In this document: in pieces, positions 12,870 through 12,875 of the stretch | Layout of the letters: each line of letters opens with the position of its first letter | Position numbering within the stretch: position 1 is the stretch's first letter | Assembly (NCBI GenBank): GCA_001803705.1 | Contig: MHDY01000005.1 | Coordinates: forward strand, 1-12,875 | DNA: 12,875 nt | Direction of reading: 5' to 3' | From: Nitrospirae bacterium GWC2_56_14 | GTDB taxonomy: Bacteria > Nitrospirota > UBA9217 | Position numbers and translations under genes: made by a program | Notes under the pieces: model-generated | Databases searched by the model: none | Told to the model about the DNA's origin: nothing | What the model saw: only the letters and a program-made list of their open reading frames with translations

Positions 12870-12875
12870 AATTCT

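Overview
The window reads as part of the chromosome of an anaerobic Gram-negative bacterium. The gene set (a ferredoxin-dependent 2-oxoacid oxidoreductase beside an aryl-acetate CoA ligase, two PilZ proteins, a signal-peptide-bearing periplasmic protein) and the abundant palindromic intergenic repeats resemble environmental Nitrospirota or Desulfobacterota genomes. That placement is inference from gene content; no rRNA or other taxonomic marker is present. No tRNA, rRNA, transposase, integrase or CRISPR array was found.

Left part (1-5505): a PaaI-type hotdog thioesterase on the minus strand is divergent from a plus-strand series paaK (phenylacetate-CoA ligase), iorA and iorB (indolepyruvate:ferredoxin oxidoreductase subunits), followed by a small PilZ protein. 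Together these suggest oxidative breakdown of aromatic amino acids: aryl-pyruvate to aryl-acetyl-CoA by IorAB with reduction of ferredoxin, interconversion of aryl-acetate and its CoA ester by PaaK, and CoA ester hydrolysis by the thioesterase. The genes are high in GC (about 60-65 % where counted by eye) and are separated by unusual repeats.

Middle part (5506-9597): an AT-richer block of four plus-strand genes of unknown or loosely known function: a multi-pass membrane protein, a 175-aa soluble protein, a possible lipoprotein and a large GT-C-like membrane protein. The block is bracketed by two copies of a 58-bp direct repeat (52 of 58 bases identical). Just inside the left copy is a near-consensus sigma-70 promoter. 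Between the first two genes is a 58-nt site that folds like an integron attC site. The block looks horizontally acquired, and its first gene has the layout of an integron cassette, although no integron integrase is visible.

Right part (9598-12875): a higBA-type toxin-antitoxin pair with a strong promoter and a perfect operator-like dyad, then three minus-strand genes: a small exported Met/Gly-rich protein with a clear terminator, a degenerate-receiver plus PilZ protein, and an amidohydrolase.

The most striking property of the window is that its intergenic spaces repeatedly hold the same kind of architecture built from unrelated sequences: short units of 7-9 bp repeated in tandem on one arm and, inverted, on a second arm, around a central spacer. 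Instances lie at 597-679, 2223-2420, 2421-2575, 4327-4477, 10934-11045 and 11793-11896, with a single-arm array at 2193-2220. One overlaps the iorA stop codon and ends at the iorB ribosome binding site; another ends at the iorA ribosome binding site.
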